A stretch of 64,000 nt of DNA, from NCBI GenBank assembly GCA_017427885.1, contig JAFRRW010000010.1:124001-188000 (forward strand), given 5' to 3'. Positions within the stretch are counted from its first letter, which is position 1, and every line of letters begins with the position of its first letter. The DNA is from Bacteroidales bacterium. GTDB taxonomy: Bacteria; Bacteroidota; Bacteroidia; Bacteroidales; UBA932. The translations under genes and the position numbers were made by a program. The notes beneath the pieces are model-generated. The model was not told the origin of the DNA. It worked only from the letters and a program-made list of their open reading frames with translations, and searched no databases. Of this stretch, positions 36,426-46,852 are shown one piece after another.

Positions 36426-37466
36426 TCAAAGTTTCACCGGATGGCACCAGCCGTGGATGTCTTCCTCCTCGCCGAACTGGATGCCGGTTATCCTCTTGTA
36501 AAGTTTCGTGCAGACCGGGCCCACCACCCCGTCGGGGACGAAGCGGAAGGAACGGCTGATGGCGTCCTCCTCGAGGACGGGTTTCATGTCGATGTGGGAC
36601 ATAGGCGTGATGACCACGGCGGTCCCGCAGGCGCCTGCCTCCTCGAAGGTGTCCAGTTCGTCGACGGGCACCGGACGTTTCTCGACCTTCATCCCGAAGT
36701 CAGCGGCAACTTCCTGAAGCGTCTTGTTGGTGATGGAGGGAAGGACGCTGTCGGAGAGAGGGGTGATGTAACTGTTCCCCCTGATACCGAAGAAGTTGGA
36801 GGAGCCGAATTCGTCCACGAACTCCCTCGTTCCGGAATTCAGGTACAGGAGTTCGGTGTATCCCTGGTCGTGCGCCGTCTTGTAGGGCTTGAAGGTGCCG
36901 GCATAGTTCGCGCCGATCTTGTAACTGCCCGAACCCTTCGGCGCGGCACGGTCGTAGTTGCCCGGAATGACGGCGGAGAAGGACTTCAGATGCTCTCCGT
37001 AGTACGAGCCCGCAGGGGCGCACATAACGGCGAAAATGGCCTCGGGATAGGGCACGAGCTGCATCTGGGGATGCATTCCCACGAGCAGGGGCCTCAGGTA
37101 CAGGGAGGCCTTGTGGCCGTAAGGGGGAAGGAACTCCAGGTTGCCCCTGATGCACTCCTCGCACATCGAGATGAACATATCCTTGTCGGGCACGGGGAGG
37201 CCGAGATAATTGGCCGTGCGCGCCATCCTGGCCGCATTCTCCGTCGGGCGGAAGATTACCACGCGTCCGTCCTTCTGGGTGAAAGCCTTGAGGCCCTCGA
37301 AGCAGGAAATCGCGTAATGGAAGACCTGCGCGAAGGGGTCGAAGGTGAAAGAGAATGTCTCCGTGGATTCCGCGGGAGACCAGCGGCCGTCCTTGTAGTG
37401 GGAATAGACGACGGTCCTTGTCCTGTAGGCGTCAAAGCCCAACTTGTCCCAATCAATGCTTGACAT
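36426..37466 (-). CDS. ilvE: branched-chain amino acid aminotransferase
   Basis: 346 aa, fold-type IV PLP enzyme with the KIGANYAGTFKP region and the GSSNFFGI substrate loop. It converts the 2-oxo acids of Val, Ile and Leu to amino acids. It follows leuB by 7 bases at the end of the biosynthetic part of the operon. Confidence 0.93.
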   Translation of the reverse strand: MSSIDWDKLGFDAYRTRTVVYSHYKDGRWSPAESTETFSFTFDPFAQVFHYAISCFEGLKAFTQKDGRVVIFRPTENAARMARTANYLGLPVPDKDMFISMCEECIRGNLEFLPPYGHKASLYLRPLLVGMHPQMQLVPYPEAIFAVMCAPAGSYYGEHLKSFSAVIPGNYDRAAPKGSGSYKIGANYAGTFKPYKTAHDQGYTELLYLNSGTREFVDEFGSSNFFGIRGNSYITPLSDSVLPSITNKTLQEVAADFGMKVEKRPVPVDELDTFEEAGACGTAVVITPMSHIDMKPVLEEDAISRSFRFVPDGVVGPVCTKLYKRITGIQFGEEEDIHGWCHPVKL

Positions 37467-37473
37467 ATCTGTA

Positions 37474-38538
37474 TTATTTTATGTTTTCAGCAATCCAAGA
37501 GCCCACCTCAGACGTTTTGTAGGCGGGTTTTCCGGCCTCGGCGAGGTCTTCCGTCACGACCCCTTCCCGGATCGAGGCGGCCACCGCGTCGCGTATGGCC
37601 TTCCCCTCCTCCATCCGTCCGAAGGCGTATTCGAACATCATCGCGGCGGAGAGGATGGCGGCAACGGGGTTGGCTATGTCCTTGCCCGCCGCCTGGGGAT
37701 AGGAGCCGTGTATGGGCTCGAAAAGGCTCGTGTGGGCGCCCACGGAGGCGGAAGCCAGGAGGCCCATCGAACCGGATATGCAGCTGGCCTCGTCGGTGAG
37801 GATGTCCCCGAAGGTGTTCTCGGTGACGAGGACGTCGAAGAACTTGGGCTGGCGGATGAGCTGCATCGCAGCGTTGTCCACGAACATATAGTCCACCTGC
37901 ACGTCAGGCCAGGAAGGAGCCATCTCGATGGCTATCTGGCGCCACAGACGGGAGGATTCCAGCACGTTGGCCTTGTCCACCACGGTGAGGTGCCCCCTGC
38001 GCCTGCGGGCGTATTCGAATGAAAGCTTCAGTATCCGCTCCACCTCGGCGCGGCTGTAGATGCAGGTGTCGTAAGCGGTGTCCCCGCCGTCCTTCCTGCC
38101 CTTCTCGCCGAAATACATACCGCCCGTCAACTCCCTCACGCAGAGGAAGTCAGCCCCGTCCACGAGGTCTTTCCTCAGGGGTGAACGGTCCACCAGGGAA
38201 GGGAAGGTCTCCACCGGGCGGAGGTTGGCGTAGAGGCCGAGCCTCTTGCGGATGGCGAGGAGTCCCTGCTCGGGACGTACCTTCGAGGTGGGGTCGTTGT
38301 CGTATCTGGGGTCGCCGACGGCGCCGAAAAGCACCGCGTCGCTCTTCATACATATATCGTGGGTCTCCTCGGGGTAGGGATTGCCGTACCTGTCGATCGC
38401 GCAGGCGCCTACATAGGCGAAGGTATATTCCACGGTGTGGCCGAATTTCCTGCAGACGGCGTCCACCACCTTCTGCGCCTGGGCCACCACTTCCGGCCCT
38501 ATGCCGTCACCCGGCAAAACTGCTATCTTCCAATTCAT
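37474..38538 (-). CDS. leuB: 3-isopropylmalate dehydrogenase
   Basis: 354 aa, normal length. [10 protein letters not shown] starts the NAD-binding part, and [15 protein letters not shown] is the C-terminal metal/substrate region. It oxidises 3-isopropylmalate in leucine synthesis (possibly also 3-methylmalate for isoleucine). Shares one base with the upstream leuA2 stop. Confidence 0.95.
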   Translation of the reverse strand: MNWKIAVLPGDGIGPEVVAQAQKVVDAVCRKFGHTVEYTFAYVGACAIDRYGNPYPEETHDICMKSDAVLFGAVGDPRYDNDPTSKVRPEQGLLAIRKRLGLYANLRPVETFPSLVDRSPLRKDLVDGADFLCVRELTGGMYFGEKGRKDGGDTAYDTCIYSRAEVERILKLSFEYARRRRGHLTVVDKANVLESSRLWRQIAIEMAPSWPDVQVDYMFVDNAAMQLIRQPKFFDVLVTENTFGDILTDEASCISGSMGLLASASVGAHTSLFEPIHGSYPQAAGKDIANPVAAILSAAMMFEYAFGRMEEGKAIRDAVAASIREGVVTEDLAEAGKPAYKTSEVGSWIAENIK

Positions 38539-40058
38539 CAGTTTAACTTGTTATCAATAATGTTCAACATCTTCACGGTCGCCTTGATGGCGGCTTCTGT
38601 CTGGTCGGAGTCCACTCCCCTGGTCTTGAAGGCGTGTCCTTCGTGCTCCCAGGAAATCGTGGTCTCCACGAGGGCGTCCGTCTTCCCTCCGGGAGGGATC
38701 TTGACGATATAGTCGGCCAGGCGGGGATGGGGCCTCCCCAGATTGTCATATATCTTCCACAGGGCCTTCATGAAGGCGTCGTACTGGCCGTCTCCGGTCG
38801 CCGATTCCTCATATTCCTCCCCCTCGATGTCTACCCTCAGGTTGGCTATAGGCCGCATCCCTCGGGACAACTGGAGGCTGTAGTTCACCATCCTGATCCT
38901 TTCGGAATCGAACGAATCGCCCTTCAGGACGTCGGCGATGATGAACGGAAGGTCCTCAGTAGTAAGGCTTTCCTTCTTGTCGCCGAGTTCCACCACCCTT
39001 TCGGTGACCCTCTTCATCTGCTCGGGGTCGAGGCTTATGCCCAGTTCCTCGAGGTTCTTGACGATGTTCGCCTTACCGCTGGTCTTGCCGAGGGCGTAGT
39101 GGCGGTGACGGCCGAAACGCTCGGGCAGGAGGGCGTTCTGGTAGAGCCCGCCCTTCTTGTCCCCGTCGGCGTGGACGCCGCTGGTCTGGGTGAAAACGAA
39201 TTCCCCTATCAGGGGTTTGTTGGAAGGTATCCTCATACCGGATATGGATTCCACGTACCTGCAGACTCGCATCAGCTGGGTCTCGTCGATGGAGAGACTG
39301 CAGCCCAGCTGGTCGGTGAGCACCCCGACGGCGCTGGAGACGGGAAGGTTGCCCGCCCTTTCGCCTAGGCCGTTGACGGTGGTATGCACCCCTTTCGCCC
39401 CGGCGCGGACGGCCTCGAAGGTGTTGGCCGCCGCCAGGTCGTAATCGTTGTGGGCGTGGAAGTCGAAATGCACCCCAGGATATTTCCCCACCATCGTGCC
39501 CACGAATTCCGCGGTCTGGGCGGGATTCAGTATGCCGAGGGTGTCGGGAAGCATTATCCTCCTCACTCCGGCTCCGCGGATGGCCTCGACCAGGAAGAAG
39601 ACATAGTCGGGGGAATTGATCATCCCGCCGGACCAGTCCTCCAGGTACACGTTCACCTCCAGGCCTTTGGCCTTTGCAAGGGATATGTCCCTGAGAATGT
39701 CGGAGGCGTGCTCCTGCGGAGTCTTCCTGAGCTGGCCCTCCAGATGCTTAAGGGAGCCCTTGGTGAGCAGGTTCATAACCTTCCCGCCGGCCGAGGTTAT
39801 CCAGTCTATCGACTGCCCTCCGTCCACGAAACCAAGCACTTCCACCCTGTCCAGGAGTCCGGCCCCGGAGGCCCAGCGGCAGATGCCCGTGGTTGCCTCC
39901 TGCTCCCCCCGGGAAACCCTGGCGGAAGCGACCTCTATCCTGTCCACCTTCAGGTCCTCGAGGAGCAGGCGCGCAATGGCCAGTTTCTCCCCCGCGTTGA
40001 AGGAGACCCCGGCGGTCTGTTCGCCGTCCCTGAGGGTGGTGTCCATTATTTCCAGCAT
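38538..40058 (-). CDS. 2-isopropylmalate/citramalate synthase-like protein
   Basis: 506 aa. The HMGL-like barrel has [16 protein letters not shown] and [16 protein letters not shown], followed by a C-terminal LeuA regulatory domain (about 380-506). It is a second homologue besides LeuA at 42 kb and sits between leuD and leuB, a position common in Bacteroidota. Homologues make (R)-citramalate from pyruvate and acetyl-CoA for isoleucine; that role here is inferred, since no threonine dehydratase is in the window. Overlaps leuD by 13 bases. Confidence 0.85.
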   Translation of the reverse strand: MLEIMDTTLRDGEQTAGVSFNAGEKLAIARLLLEDLKVDRIEVASARVSRGEQEATTGICRWASGAGLLDRVEVLGFVDGGQSIDWITSAGGKVMNLLTKGSLKHLEGQLRKTPQEHASDILRDISLAKAKGLEVNVYLEDWSGGMINSPDYVFFLVEAIRGAGVRRIMLPDTLGILNPAQTAEFVGTMVGKYPGVHFDFHAHNDYDLAAANTFEAVRAGAKGVHTTVNGLGERAGNLPVSSAVGVLTDQLGCSLSIDETQLMRVCRYVESISGMRIPSNKPLIGEFVFTQTSGVHADGDKKGGLYQNALLPERFGRHRHYALGKTSGKANIVKNLEELGISLDPEQMKRVTERVVELGDKKESLTTEDLPFIIADVLKGDSFDSERIRMVNYSLQLSRGMRPIANLRVDIEGEEYEESATGDGQYDAFMKALWKIYDNLGRPHPRLADYIVKIPPGGKTDALVETTISWEHEGHAFKTRGVDSDQTEAAIKATVKMLNIIDNKLN

Positions 40059-40654
40059 ACCTCGTGTCCTTTTTCATAGGCCTCGATGCTCCCCTTGCGC
40101 GACAGCAGGTAGTCGATGTCGTCCAGGGCGTGCATAAGGCAATATTTCTTATAAGAATTGAGTTCGAAAACTTCGCTCCTGCCGGTGGCAAGGTTGGTCA
40201 CCGTCTGGTTGGGAACGTCCACCCTCACCTTCATCGAGGGATCGGCCGCGATGGAGGCGAAGAGTTCCTCGAGGAAAGGCTCGGAAACGGTGACGGGGAG
40301 CACGAAATTGTTCAGTTCGTTGTTGCGGTGGATATCGGCGAAGAAACTGGATATCACCACCCTGAAACCGTATCCCGCGATGGCCCAGGCCGCGTGTTCG
40401 CGGCTGGAGCCGGAGCCGAAGTTGCGGCCGGCCACGAGGATCTCGCCGCCGTAACGGGGGTCGTTCAGCACGAAATCCTTCACGGGAGTGCCGTCGGGAC
40501 GGAATCTCCAGTCCCTGAAGAGGTTCTCCCCAAAGAAGGACTCGTCCCTGGTCGTAGCCTTGAGGAAACGGGCCGGGATTATCTGGTCGGTGTCCACGTT
40601 GGCCAGGGGAAGGGGCACGCAGGTGCTCTCAATTATGTCGAATGCTTTCTTCAT
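40046..40654 (-). CDS. leuD: 3-isopropylmalate dehydratase small subunit
   Basis: 202 aa from ATG 40654, which overlaps the leuC stop by 4 bases; a longer frame upstream lies inside leuC and is rejected. [16 protein letters not shown] and [16 protein letters not shown] are the swivelling-domain signatures. With LeuC it isomerises isopropylmalate. Confidence 0.97.
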   Translation of the reverse strand: MKKAFDIIESTCVPLPLANVDTDQIIPARFLKATTRDESFFGENLFRDWRFRPDGTPVKDFVLNDPRYGGEILVAGRNFGSGSSREHAAWAIAGYGFRVVISSFFADIHRNNELNNFVLPVTVSEPFLEELFASIAADPSMKVRVDVPNQTVTNLATGRSEVFELNSYKKYCLMHALDDIDYLLSRKGSIEAYEKGHEVCWK

Positions 40655-42042
40655 AACTCTCTCGGATCGGTTATGACTCCGGTGACGGCGGCCGCGGCGG
40701 CGGTGAGGGGGCTCGCAAGGAGGGTCCTCGCCCCGGGGCCCTGTCGGCCTTCGAAATTGCGGTTGCTGGTGGAAACGCAGTACTTGCCGGCAGGCACCTT
40801 GTCGTCGTTCATAGCCAGGCAGGCGGAACAGCCGGGCTGGCGTATCTCGAAACCGGCTTCGGCAAGGACCTTGTCCAGGCCTTCGGCACGGACGCTCTTC
40901 CAAACCTCCCAGGAACCGGGAACGAGCCAGGCGGTGATCCCGAGGGCCTTCCGGCGGCCTTTCACCACCGATGCGAAGGCCTGGAAATCCTCCAGGCGGC
41001 CGTTGGTGCAGGCCCCGAGGAAGACATAGTCCACTGGCTTCCCGAGAAGCTTGTCCCCCGGCTTGAATCCCATATAATCCAAGGACTTGAGGAATGACTT
41101 CCTCCCCTCCTCCGGTATCTCTTCAAGAAGCGGCACCCTACCGGTAATGGCGGTTCCCATACCCGGGTTCGTGCCGTAGGTTATCATAGGCTCTATGTCG
41201 GCCGCGTCGAAGACCACCTCCCTGTCGAACACGGCGTCGTCGCCGCTGCGGAGCGTCTTCCAGTATTCCACGGCCTTGTCCCAATCCTCTCCCTTCGGGG
41301 CATATTCCTTACCCTTGAGGTAGGCGAAGGTGGTCTCGTCGGGGGCGATGAAGCCTCCGCGGGCTCCCATCTCTATCGAGAGGTTGCAGAGGGTGAGGCG
41401 GCCTTCCATAGAAAGGCCCCGCACGGCGCTCCCGGCATATTCCACGAAGTATCCCGTTGCCCCTCCGGTGGTGAGTTTTTCCATCAGGAAGAGGGCTATG
41501 TCCTTCGCGGTCACCCCGGGCTTCAGCTCCCCTTCCACGCTGATCCTCATCGAGAGGGGTTTCTGCTGGAGGATGCACTGGGAGGCCAGCACCATCTCCA
41601 CCTCGGAAGTACCGATCCCGAAGGCAACGGCGCCGACGGCACCGTGGGTGGAGGTGTGGGAATCCCCGCAGACTATGGTCATTCCGGGCAGGGAAAGTCC
41701 CCTCTCCGGGCCCACCACGTGGATGATGCCGTTGCGGGGGTCCATCATACCGAAATGGTTGAGGGAGAATTCCTTGGCGTTGGCGGCAAGGGTATTCACC
41801 TGCTTCGCCCCGACGGGATCTGCTATGGGTTTGTCCTGGTCGTGGGTGGGGGTGTTGTGGTCGGGCATGCAGAAGATCTTCTCCGGCCTAAGGGGGGATA
41901 TGCCCCTGCGCCTCAACCCCTCGAAAGCCTGGGGGCTGGTGACCTCGTGACAGTAAAGCCTGTCTATGTAGATCTGCTGGGGCCCGTCCTTGATGGATTC
42001 AACCACGTGCGAATCCCAGATCTTGTCAAACAGAGTGTTCAT
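40651..42042 (-). CDS. leuC: 3-isopropylmalate dehydratase large subunit
   Basis: 463 aa. Aconitase-like with 4Fe-4S cysteines in [13 protein letters not shown] and [10 protein letters not shown], and [15 protein letters not shown] in the N-terminal half. Its first 17 bases overlap the leuA stop region. Confidence 0.97.
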   Translation of the reverse strand: MNTLFDKIWDSHVVESIKDGPQQIYIDRLYCHEVTSPQAFEGLRRRGISPLRPEKIFCMPDHNTPTHDQDKPIADPVGAKQVNTLAANAKEFSLNHFGMMDPRNGIIHVVGPERGLSLPGMTIVCGDSHTSTHGAVGAVAFGIGTSEVEMVLASQCILQQKPLSMRISVEGELKPGVTAKDIALFLMEKLTTGGATGYFVEYAGSAVRGLSMEGRLTLCNLSIEMGARGGFIAPDETTFAYLKGKEYAPKGEDWDKAVEYWKTLRSGDDAVFDREVVFDAADIEPMITYGTNPGMGTAITGRVPLLEEIPEEGRKSFLKSLDYMGFKPGDKLLGKPVDYVFLGACTNGRLEDFQAFASVVKGRRKALGITAWLVPGSWEVWKSVRAEGLDKVLAEAGFEIRQPGCSACLAMNDDKVPAGKYCVSTSNRNFEGRQGPGARTLLASPLTAAAAAVTGVITDPREL

Positions 42043-43540
42043 CCTTTTCCATACATTTGTTCAGGCAGTCCACGTAAGCGTCCACCGAGGCGGTGACGAT
42101 GTCGGTGCTGGTGCCGAAGCCGTAGAAGAACTTGCCTTCGTTCTCCACCTGCATGTGCACCTTGCAGCAGTCGTCAGTACCCCTGGACACTCCCTGGATC
42201 GTGAATTCGTTGAGTCTGGTGTCCCCTCCCACAATCTTCCGGAGGGCGTTGATGGAGGCGTCCACAGGACCGTTGCCCGTAGATGCGGCCTCTACCTTCT
42301 TACCGTCCACCTCGAGGCCTATGGAGGCCGTGGGCTTGATACCCACGCCACTGGTTGCCTGCAGCCAGTCCACCTTTATCCTGCGGCTTCCGCTCCTCTC
42401 CGCTCCGACGAGCATCAGGATGTCGTCGTCGGTGAGTTCCTTCTTGGAATCGGCGAGTTTCAGGAAGGCGGCATAGACCGTGTCCAACTGCTCCTTGTCA
42501 AGGTGGACTCCGAGGGATTCCAGGCGGAATTTCAGGGCGGCGTGGCCGCTGCGGGCGGTGAGGACTATGGAATTGCTGTCGATGCCGACGTCCTGGGGAT
42601 CGATGATCTCGTAGGTGGAGGCATTCTTCAGCACTCCGTCCTGGTGGATACCGGAGGAATGGGCGAAGGCGTTCCTGCCCACTATGGCCTTGTTGGCCTG
42701 GACCGGCATGTTCATCAGGTTGGACACCATCCGGCTCACGGGATAGATCCTGCGGCTGTCGATGCCGGTTTCCAGGTCTATGTCCTTGTGGGAACGGAGG
42801 ATCATCACGATCTCCTCAAGGGCTGTGTTACCTGCCCTCTCGCCGATGCCGTTGAGCGTAACCTCGCACTGCCTCGCGCCGTTCAGGAGGCCGGCCATCG
42901 TGTTGGCCGTGGCCATTCCCAGGTCGTTGTGGCAGTGGGTGGAGATCACAGCCCTGCCGATGCAGTCCACGTTCTCCTTCAGGAAACGGATCTTGGCCCC
43001 GTACTCCTCCGGGAGGCAGTAGCCCGTGGTGTCCGGAATGTTCACCACCGTAGCTCCGGCCTTGATGACGGCCTCGACCACACGGGCGAGGTATTCGTTC
43101 TCGGTGCGGCCGGCGTCCTCGGCGTAGAACTCCACGTCATCGACGAACCTGCGGGCGTATTTCACCGCCTTCACGGCCCTCTCGAGGATTTCCTCGCGGT
43201 TGGAGTTGAACTTGAATCGGATATGGGAATCGGAGGTGCCGATACCGGTGTGGATCCTACCCCTCTTCGCAAATTTAAGGGCCTCGGCGGCAGTTTCGAT
43301 ATCCTTCTCCACGGCCCGGGAAAGGGCACAGACGACAGGATTGGTTACCGCCTTGGAAATCTCCACCACCGACTGGAAGTCACCGGGGCTGGAAATCGGG
43401 AATCCCGCTTCGATGACGTCCACGCCGAGGGCCTCCAGCGACTTCGCCACGTGGATCTTCTCCACGGTATTCAGCTGGCAGCCGGGAACCTGTTCCCCGT
43501 CGCGCAGGGTGGTGTCGAATATGTAAACTCTCTCGCTCAT
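42026..43540 (-). CDS. leuA: 2-isopropylmalate synthase
   Basis: 504 aa with the [16 protein letters not shown] start, [15 protein letters not shown] metal site, and C-terminal regulatory domain giving leucine feedback inhibition (from about 390). It condenses 2-oxoisovalerate and acetyl-CoA. It follows ilvC by 6 bases. Confidence 0.96.
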   Translation of the reverse strand: MSERVYIFDTTLRDGEQVPGCQLNTVEKIHVAKSLEALGVDVIEAGFPISSPGDFQSVVEISKAVTNPVVCALSRAVEKDIETAAEALKFAKRGRIHTGIGTSDSHIRFKFNSNREEILERAVKAVKYARRFVDDVEFYAEDAGRTENEYLARVVEAVIKAGATVVNIPDTTGYCLPEEYGAKIRFLKENVDCIGRAVISTHCHNDLGMATANTMAGLLNGARQCEVTLNGIGERAGNTALEEIVMILRSHKDIDLETGIDSRRIYPVSRMVSNLMNMPVQANKAIVGRNAFAHSSGIHQDGVLKNASTYEIIDPQDVGIDSNSIVLTARSGHAALKFRLESLGVHLDKEQLDTVYAAFLKLADSKKELTDDDILMLVGAERSGSRRIKVDWLQATSGVGIKPTASIGLEVDGKKVEAASTGNGPVDASINALRKIVGGDTRLNEFTIQGVSRGTDDCCKVHMQVENEGKFFYGFGTSTDIVTASVDAYVDCLNKCMEKDEHSV

Positions 43541-43546
43541 CTATTA

Positions 43547-44587
43547 TTATTTTCCGGGACGCAGGGCGCGTACGGCGGCTCCCGCACGCCAGAGTTCGCT
43601 CTCCCTCATAGCCTTGAGTTCCTTCTCGAGGCCTTCGCGGTAGCCAGGCTTGGAGTTGGCGTCGATGGATATCTGGGCCTCTGTGCCGTTAGCCACGCTC
43701 TCATACAGACGCTCGAAAACGGGCTTGGTGGCATCGTGGAACGGTCCCATCCAGTCGAGGGCTCCCCTCTGCGCGGTGGTGGAGCAGTTGGCGTACATCC
43801 AGTCCATACCCTTCTCGGAGAAGAGGGGCATCAGGGATTCGGTGAGTTCCTCGACGGTCTCGTTGAAGGCCTCGGACGGGGTGTGTCCGTGCTCGCGGAG
43901 GGTTTCGTACTGAGCGAGGAAGATGCCCTGGATGGCTCCCATCAGGGTTCCCCTCTCACCTGTCAGGTCGGAATAGACCTCCCTCTTGAAATCGGTTTCG
44001 AAAAGATAGCCGGAACCGATGCCGATGCCGAGGGCGAGAGTCCTGTCGAGGGCCTTGCCCGTAGCGTCCTGCCAGACGGCATAGGAGGAGTTGACTCCCC
44101 TTCCCTGGACGAAAAGCCTCCTCAGGGAGGTTCCGGAGCCCTTCGGGGCCACCATTATGACGTCCACGTCCTTGGGAGGGACGATGCCTGTACGGTCGTT
44201 GTAGGTGATTCCGAAGCCGTGGGAGAAATACAGGGCCTTGCCGGGGGTGAGATGCTTCTTCACGATGGGCCAGCAGGCAATCTGCGCGGCGTCGGAGACA
44301 AGGAACTGGATGATGGTGCCCCTCTTGCAGGCCTCCTCGATGTCAAAGAGGGTCTCGCCGGGAATCCAGCCGTCGGCGACGGCCTTTTCATAGGTCTTGC
44401 CCTGCCTCTGGCCGACTATCACGTTGAAACCGTTGTCCCTGAGGTTGAGGGACTGTCCGGGGCCCTGGACGCCGTAGCCGATGATGGCTATGGTCTCATC
44501 CTTAAGCACCTCGTGTGCTTTTTCGAGGGGGAACTCCTCGCGGGTCACGACATTCTCGAGAACTCCGCCAAATTCAATTTTTGCCAT
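43547..44587 (-). CDS. ilvC: ketol-acid reductoisomerase
   Basis: 346 aa. The Rossmann part carries IIGYGVQGPGQSLNLRDNG, the NAD(P) loop; the C-terminal knotted domain includes SDLTGERGTLMGAIQG metal ligands. The length and knot pattern are somewhat unlike the 330-aa class I enzyme and typical of Bacteroidota. It converts acetolactate to dihydroxy-isovalerate. Bacteroides often has a thioesterase gene between ilvN and ilvC; none is present here. Confidence 0.95.
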   Translation of the reverse strand: MAKIEFGGVLENVVTREEFPLEKAHEVLKDETIAIIGYGVQGPGQSLNLRDNGFNVIVGQRQGKTYEKAVADGWIPGETLFDIEEACKRGTIIQFLVSDAAQIACWPIVKKHLTPGKALYFSHGFGITYNDRTGIVPPKDVDVIMVAPKGSGTSLRRLFVQGRGVNSSYAVWQDATGKALDRTLALGIGIGSGYLFETDFKREVYSDLTGERGTLMGAIQGIFLAQYETLREHGHTPSEAFNETVEELTESLMPLFSEKGMDWMYANCSTTAQRGALDWMGPFHDATKPVFERLYESVANGTEAQISIDANSKPGYREGLEKELKAMRESELWRAGAAVRALRPGK

Positions 44588-44609
44588 AATTCAAAATATT
44601 TATAATTAA

Positions 44610-45146
44610 TTATTTGCAACACTTTATCTCAGGTTCTGCATCACGTGAGACGGCGACCCGTCCGGAGCGTACGAACTGCAGGACTCCGAAGGGTTTCACG
44701 GACTCGTAGAAGGCCGTGGTCTCGCGGAGGGTGCCGGTCTTCTGGAGGACGGTGAACTCGGGGTTCATCTCCAGTATCCTCGCGTGGTGGTCGGACAGGA
44801 GCTTTTCTATAGCACCCGATTCCAGGAGGGCCGGGGACGGGACCTTGCACAGGGCCAGTTCGCGGTAAACTATCTCCTCGGATACGTAGTAAGTGGCGCT
44901 GATTACATCCACCCTCTTCTCGATCTGCTTTACCGCCTCATCGATTTTCCTGCGGGTGGCATCAGACGTGATCGTGATCGTATGTACCCCCTCGATGGCC
45001 GTAGGGCCTGCCGTAAGCGTCCATATGCTCAGGCTCCGCCTGGTGAAAACATTCGCTATCTGTGACAGCAATCCAATCTGGTTCTCGGTGTAAATCAGCA
45101 CCGTATAAGTCCTAATTTCATTATCCATCTCACTATTCGTTTTCAT
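44610..45146 (-). CDS. ilvN: acetolactate synthase small subunit
   Basis: 178 aa with an N-terminal ACT domain (YTVLIYTENQIGLLSQIANVFTRR) that binds valine, followed by the C-terminal regulatory region. It controls IlvB. The first ATG overlaps ilvB by 14 bases; the ATG at 45128, four bases after the ilvB stop, is equally plausible and would give 172 aa. Confidence 0.92.
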   Translation of the reverse strand: MKTNSEMDNEIRTYTVLIYTENQIGLLSQIANVFTRRSLSIWTLTAGPTAIEGVHTITITSDATRRKIDEAVKQIEKRVDVISATYYVSEEIVYRELALCKVPSPALLESGAIEKLLSDHHARILEMNPEFTVLQKTGTLRETTAFYESVKPFGVLQFVRSGRVAVSRDAEPEIKCCK

Positions 45147-46848
45147 ACCAACTGTTTTCCGTAAGCATCATCCTGTCCAGGCCGGAACCCGGAGGCACCA
45201 TAGGCATCACGTTCGCCTCCTCCTCGACCAGGACGTCCATCAGGCAGGGCCCGTTGTCGGAGAAAAGGGTTTCCAGAGCCTTCGGGAGGGCCTCCCTGTC
45301 CTTTACTCTTATGTATTTGATTCCATATGCCTTCGCGATGTCCTCGTAGTTGGGATTGATCATCCTGGTGGCGGAGTAGCGGCGATCGTAGAAGAGCTGC
45401 TGCCACTGGCGCACGTTGCCCAACCAGTTGTTGTTCAGGAGGATGACCTTCACGCCAGTATGCTCCTGCATGATAGTGCCGAACTCCTGGATGGTCATCT
45501 GGATTCCGCCGTCACCCACGAAAAGGCAGACGGGGCGGGACGGGTCCGCGATCGCGGCGCCGATGGCCGCAGGAAGGCCGAAGCCCATCGTACCGAGGCC
45601 GCCGGAAGAAATGAAACTCCTCCTGGAGGCGAGCCTGGAATAGCGGGAGGCCATCAGCTGGTTCTGGCCCACGTCGGTCACCACTATCGCCCTGCCGCCG
45701 CAATAAGCCGTCACGGCATCCACCACCTCTCCCATCTTCAATTCCTTCCCCTTGGGGTGGAGTTCAGGCTCTATGACCTTCTTCTTCTCAATCTCCCGCA
45801 CCGGGACGAAACTCTCCAGCCATTCCCTGTGGCTTCCCGGGCTTATCCTCGCCGTCAGGGCCTCCAGGACACGGCCGGCGTCTCCGCAGAGACCCACGGT
45901 CACCGGTATTATCTTGCCGATTTCGGCCTTGTCTATGTCTATATGAATGACTTTGGCATTGCGGGCGTACTTGCCGACGGAACCGGTTACGCGGTCGCTG
46001 AACCTCATCCCTATGGCGATGAGCAGGTCGCACTCGCTGGTCTTAACGTTCGCGGCCACATGGCCGTGCATACCTATCATCCCCTCATAGTTCGGGAAGT
46101 CCGTGGGAAGGGCGCCGAGGCCCAGCATCGTGGAGCCCGAAGGCAGGTCGCCCTTGCGGAGGAATTCCGCCAGACGATCCTCGGCGTGGCTGATGGTAAC
46201 GCCCTGACCGAATACCACGAAGGGTTTCTTGGATGCGTCAATGAGCGCCGCGGCCTCGTCAAGGGCCTTGTCGGAAGGGAAGGGATCGGGATGGTAACTC
46301 CTTATCCCTGTGCATTTTTCATAATGGAAATCCGTCAGGCCCACCTGGGCGTCCTTGGTGAAGTCAAGCACCACGGGACCCGGCCGTCCGCTGCCGGCGA
46401 TGTAGAACGCGCGGGCGATGGCCCAGGCCACGTCCTCAGGCCTGCGGATCTGGTAGTTCCACTTGGTGATGGGGCCCGTCATACCCGTGACGTCAGCTTC
46501 CTGGAACGCATCGGTTCCGAGGGCCGCGTTCGGCACCTGGCCGGTGACGACCACCAGCGGGGTGGAATCTGTCATCGCATCGACCAGGCCCGTGACCACG
46601 TTGGTGGCTCCGGGACCCGAGGTCACCAGCACCACTCCGGGACGGCCCGACACACGGGCGAAACCCTGGGCGGCGTGGATCGCCCCCTGCTCGTGGCGCA
46701 CGAGGATGTGCCTCACTCGGTCGGTGTACGAACAGAGACTGTCGTAAACGTGCATAATCTGGCCCCCGGGGTAACCGAACACGGTGTCCACCCCTTCGGC
46801 GATCAAAGCCTTCCAGAAGGCTTCCGAACCTTTTATCTTGTTTTCCAT
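45133..46848 (-). CDS. ilvB: acetolactate synthase large subunit
   Basis: 571 aa TPP enzyme. The catalytic Glu is in VRHEQGAIHAAQG, the TPP-binding motif spans FVGDGGIQMTIQEFGTI to LLNNNWLG. It makes acetolactate and acetohydroxybutyrate, the first common step. It is 4 bases after ilvD. Confidence 0.97.
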   Translation of the reverse strand: MENKIKGSEAFWKALIAEGVDTVFGYPGGQIMHVYDSLCSYTDRVRHILVRHEQGAIHAAQGFARVSGRPGVVLVTSGPGATNVVTGLVDAMTDSTPLVVVTGQVPNAALGTDAFQEADVTGMTGPITKWNYQIRRPEDVAWAIARAFYIAGSGRPGPVVLDFTKDAQVGLTDFHYEKCTGIRSYHPDPFPSDKALDEAAALIDASKKPFVVFGQGVTISHAEDRLAEFLRKGDLPSGSTMLGLGALPTDFPNYEGMIGMHGHVAANVKTSECDLLIAIGMRFSDRVTGSVGKYARNAKVIHIDIDKAEIGKIIPVTVGLCGDAGRVLEALTARISPGSHREWLESFVPVREIEKKKVIEPELHPKGKELKMGEVVDAVTAYCGGRAIVVTDVGQNQLMASRYSRLASRRSFISSGGLGTMGFGLPAAIGAAIADPSRPVCLFVGDGGIQMTIQEFGTIMQEHTGVKVILLNNNWLGNVRQWQQLFYDRRYSATRMINPNYEDIAKAYGIKYIRVKDREALPKALETLFSDNGPCLMDVLVEEEANVMPMVPPGSGLDRMMLTENSWYENE

Positions 46849-46852
46849 AGGC

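Noticed and set aside
40655..40903. N-terminal extension of leuD
   Set aside because: The extra 83 codons lie in another frame of leuC and are Arg/Pro-rich; ATG 40654 overlaps the leuC stop as in a coupled pair.
41990..44605. 871-codon open frame on the plus strand opposite leuA and ilvC
   Set aside because: Both enzymes on the minus strand are complete and well matched; high GC at third positions removes stops from the opposite strand. The product has no recognisable fold and no promoter.
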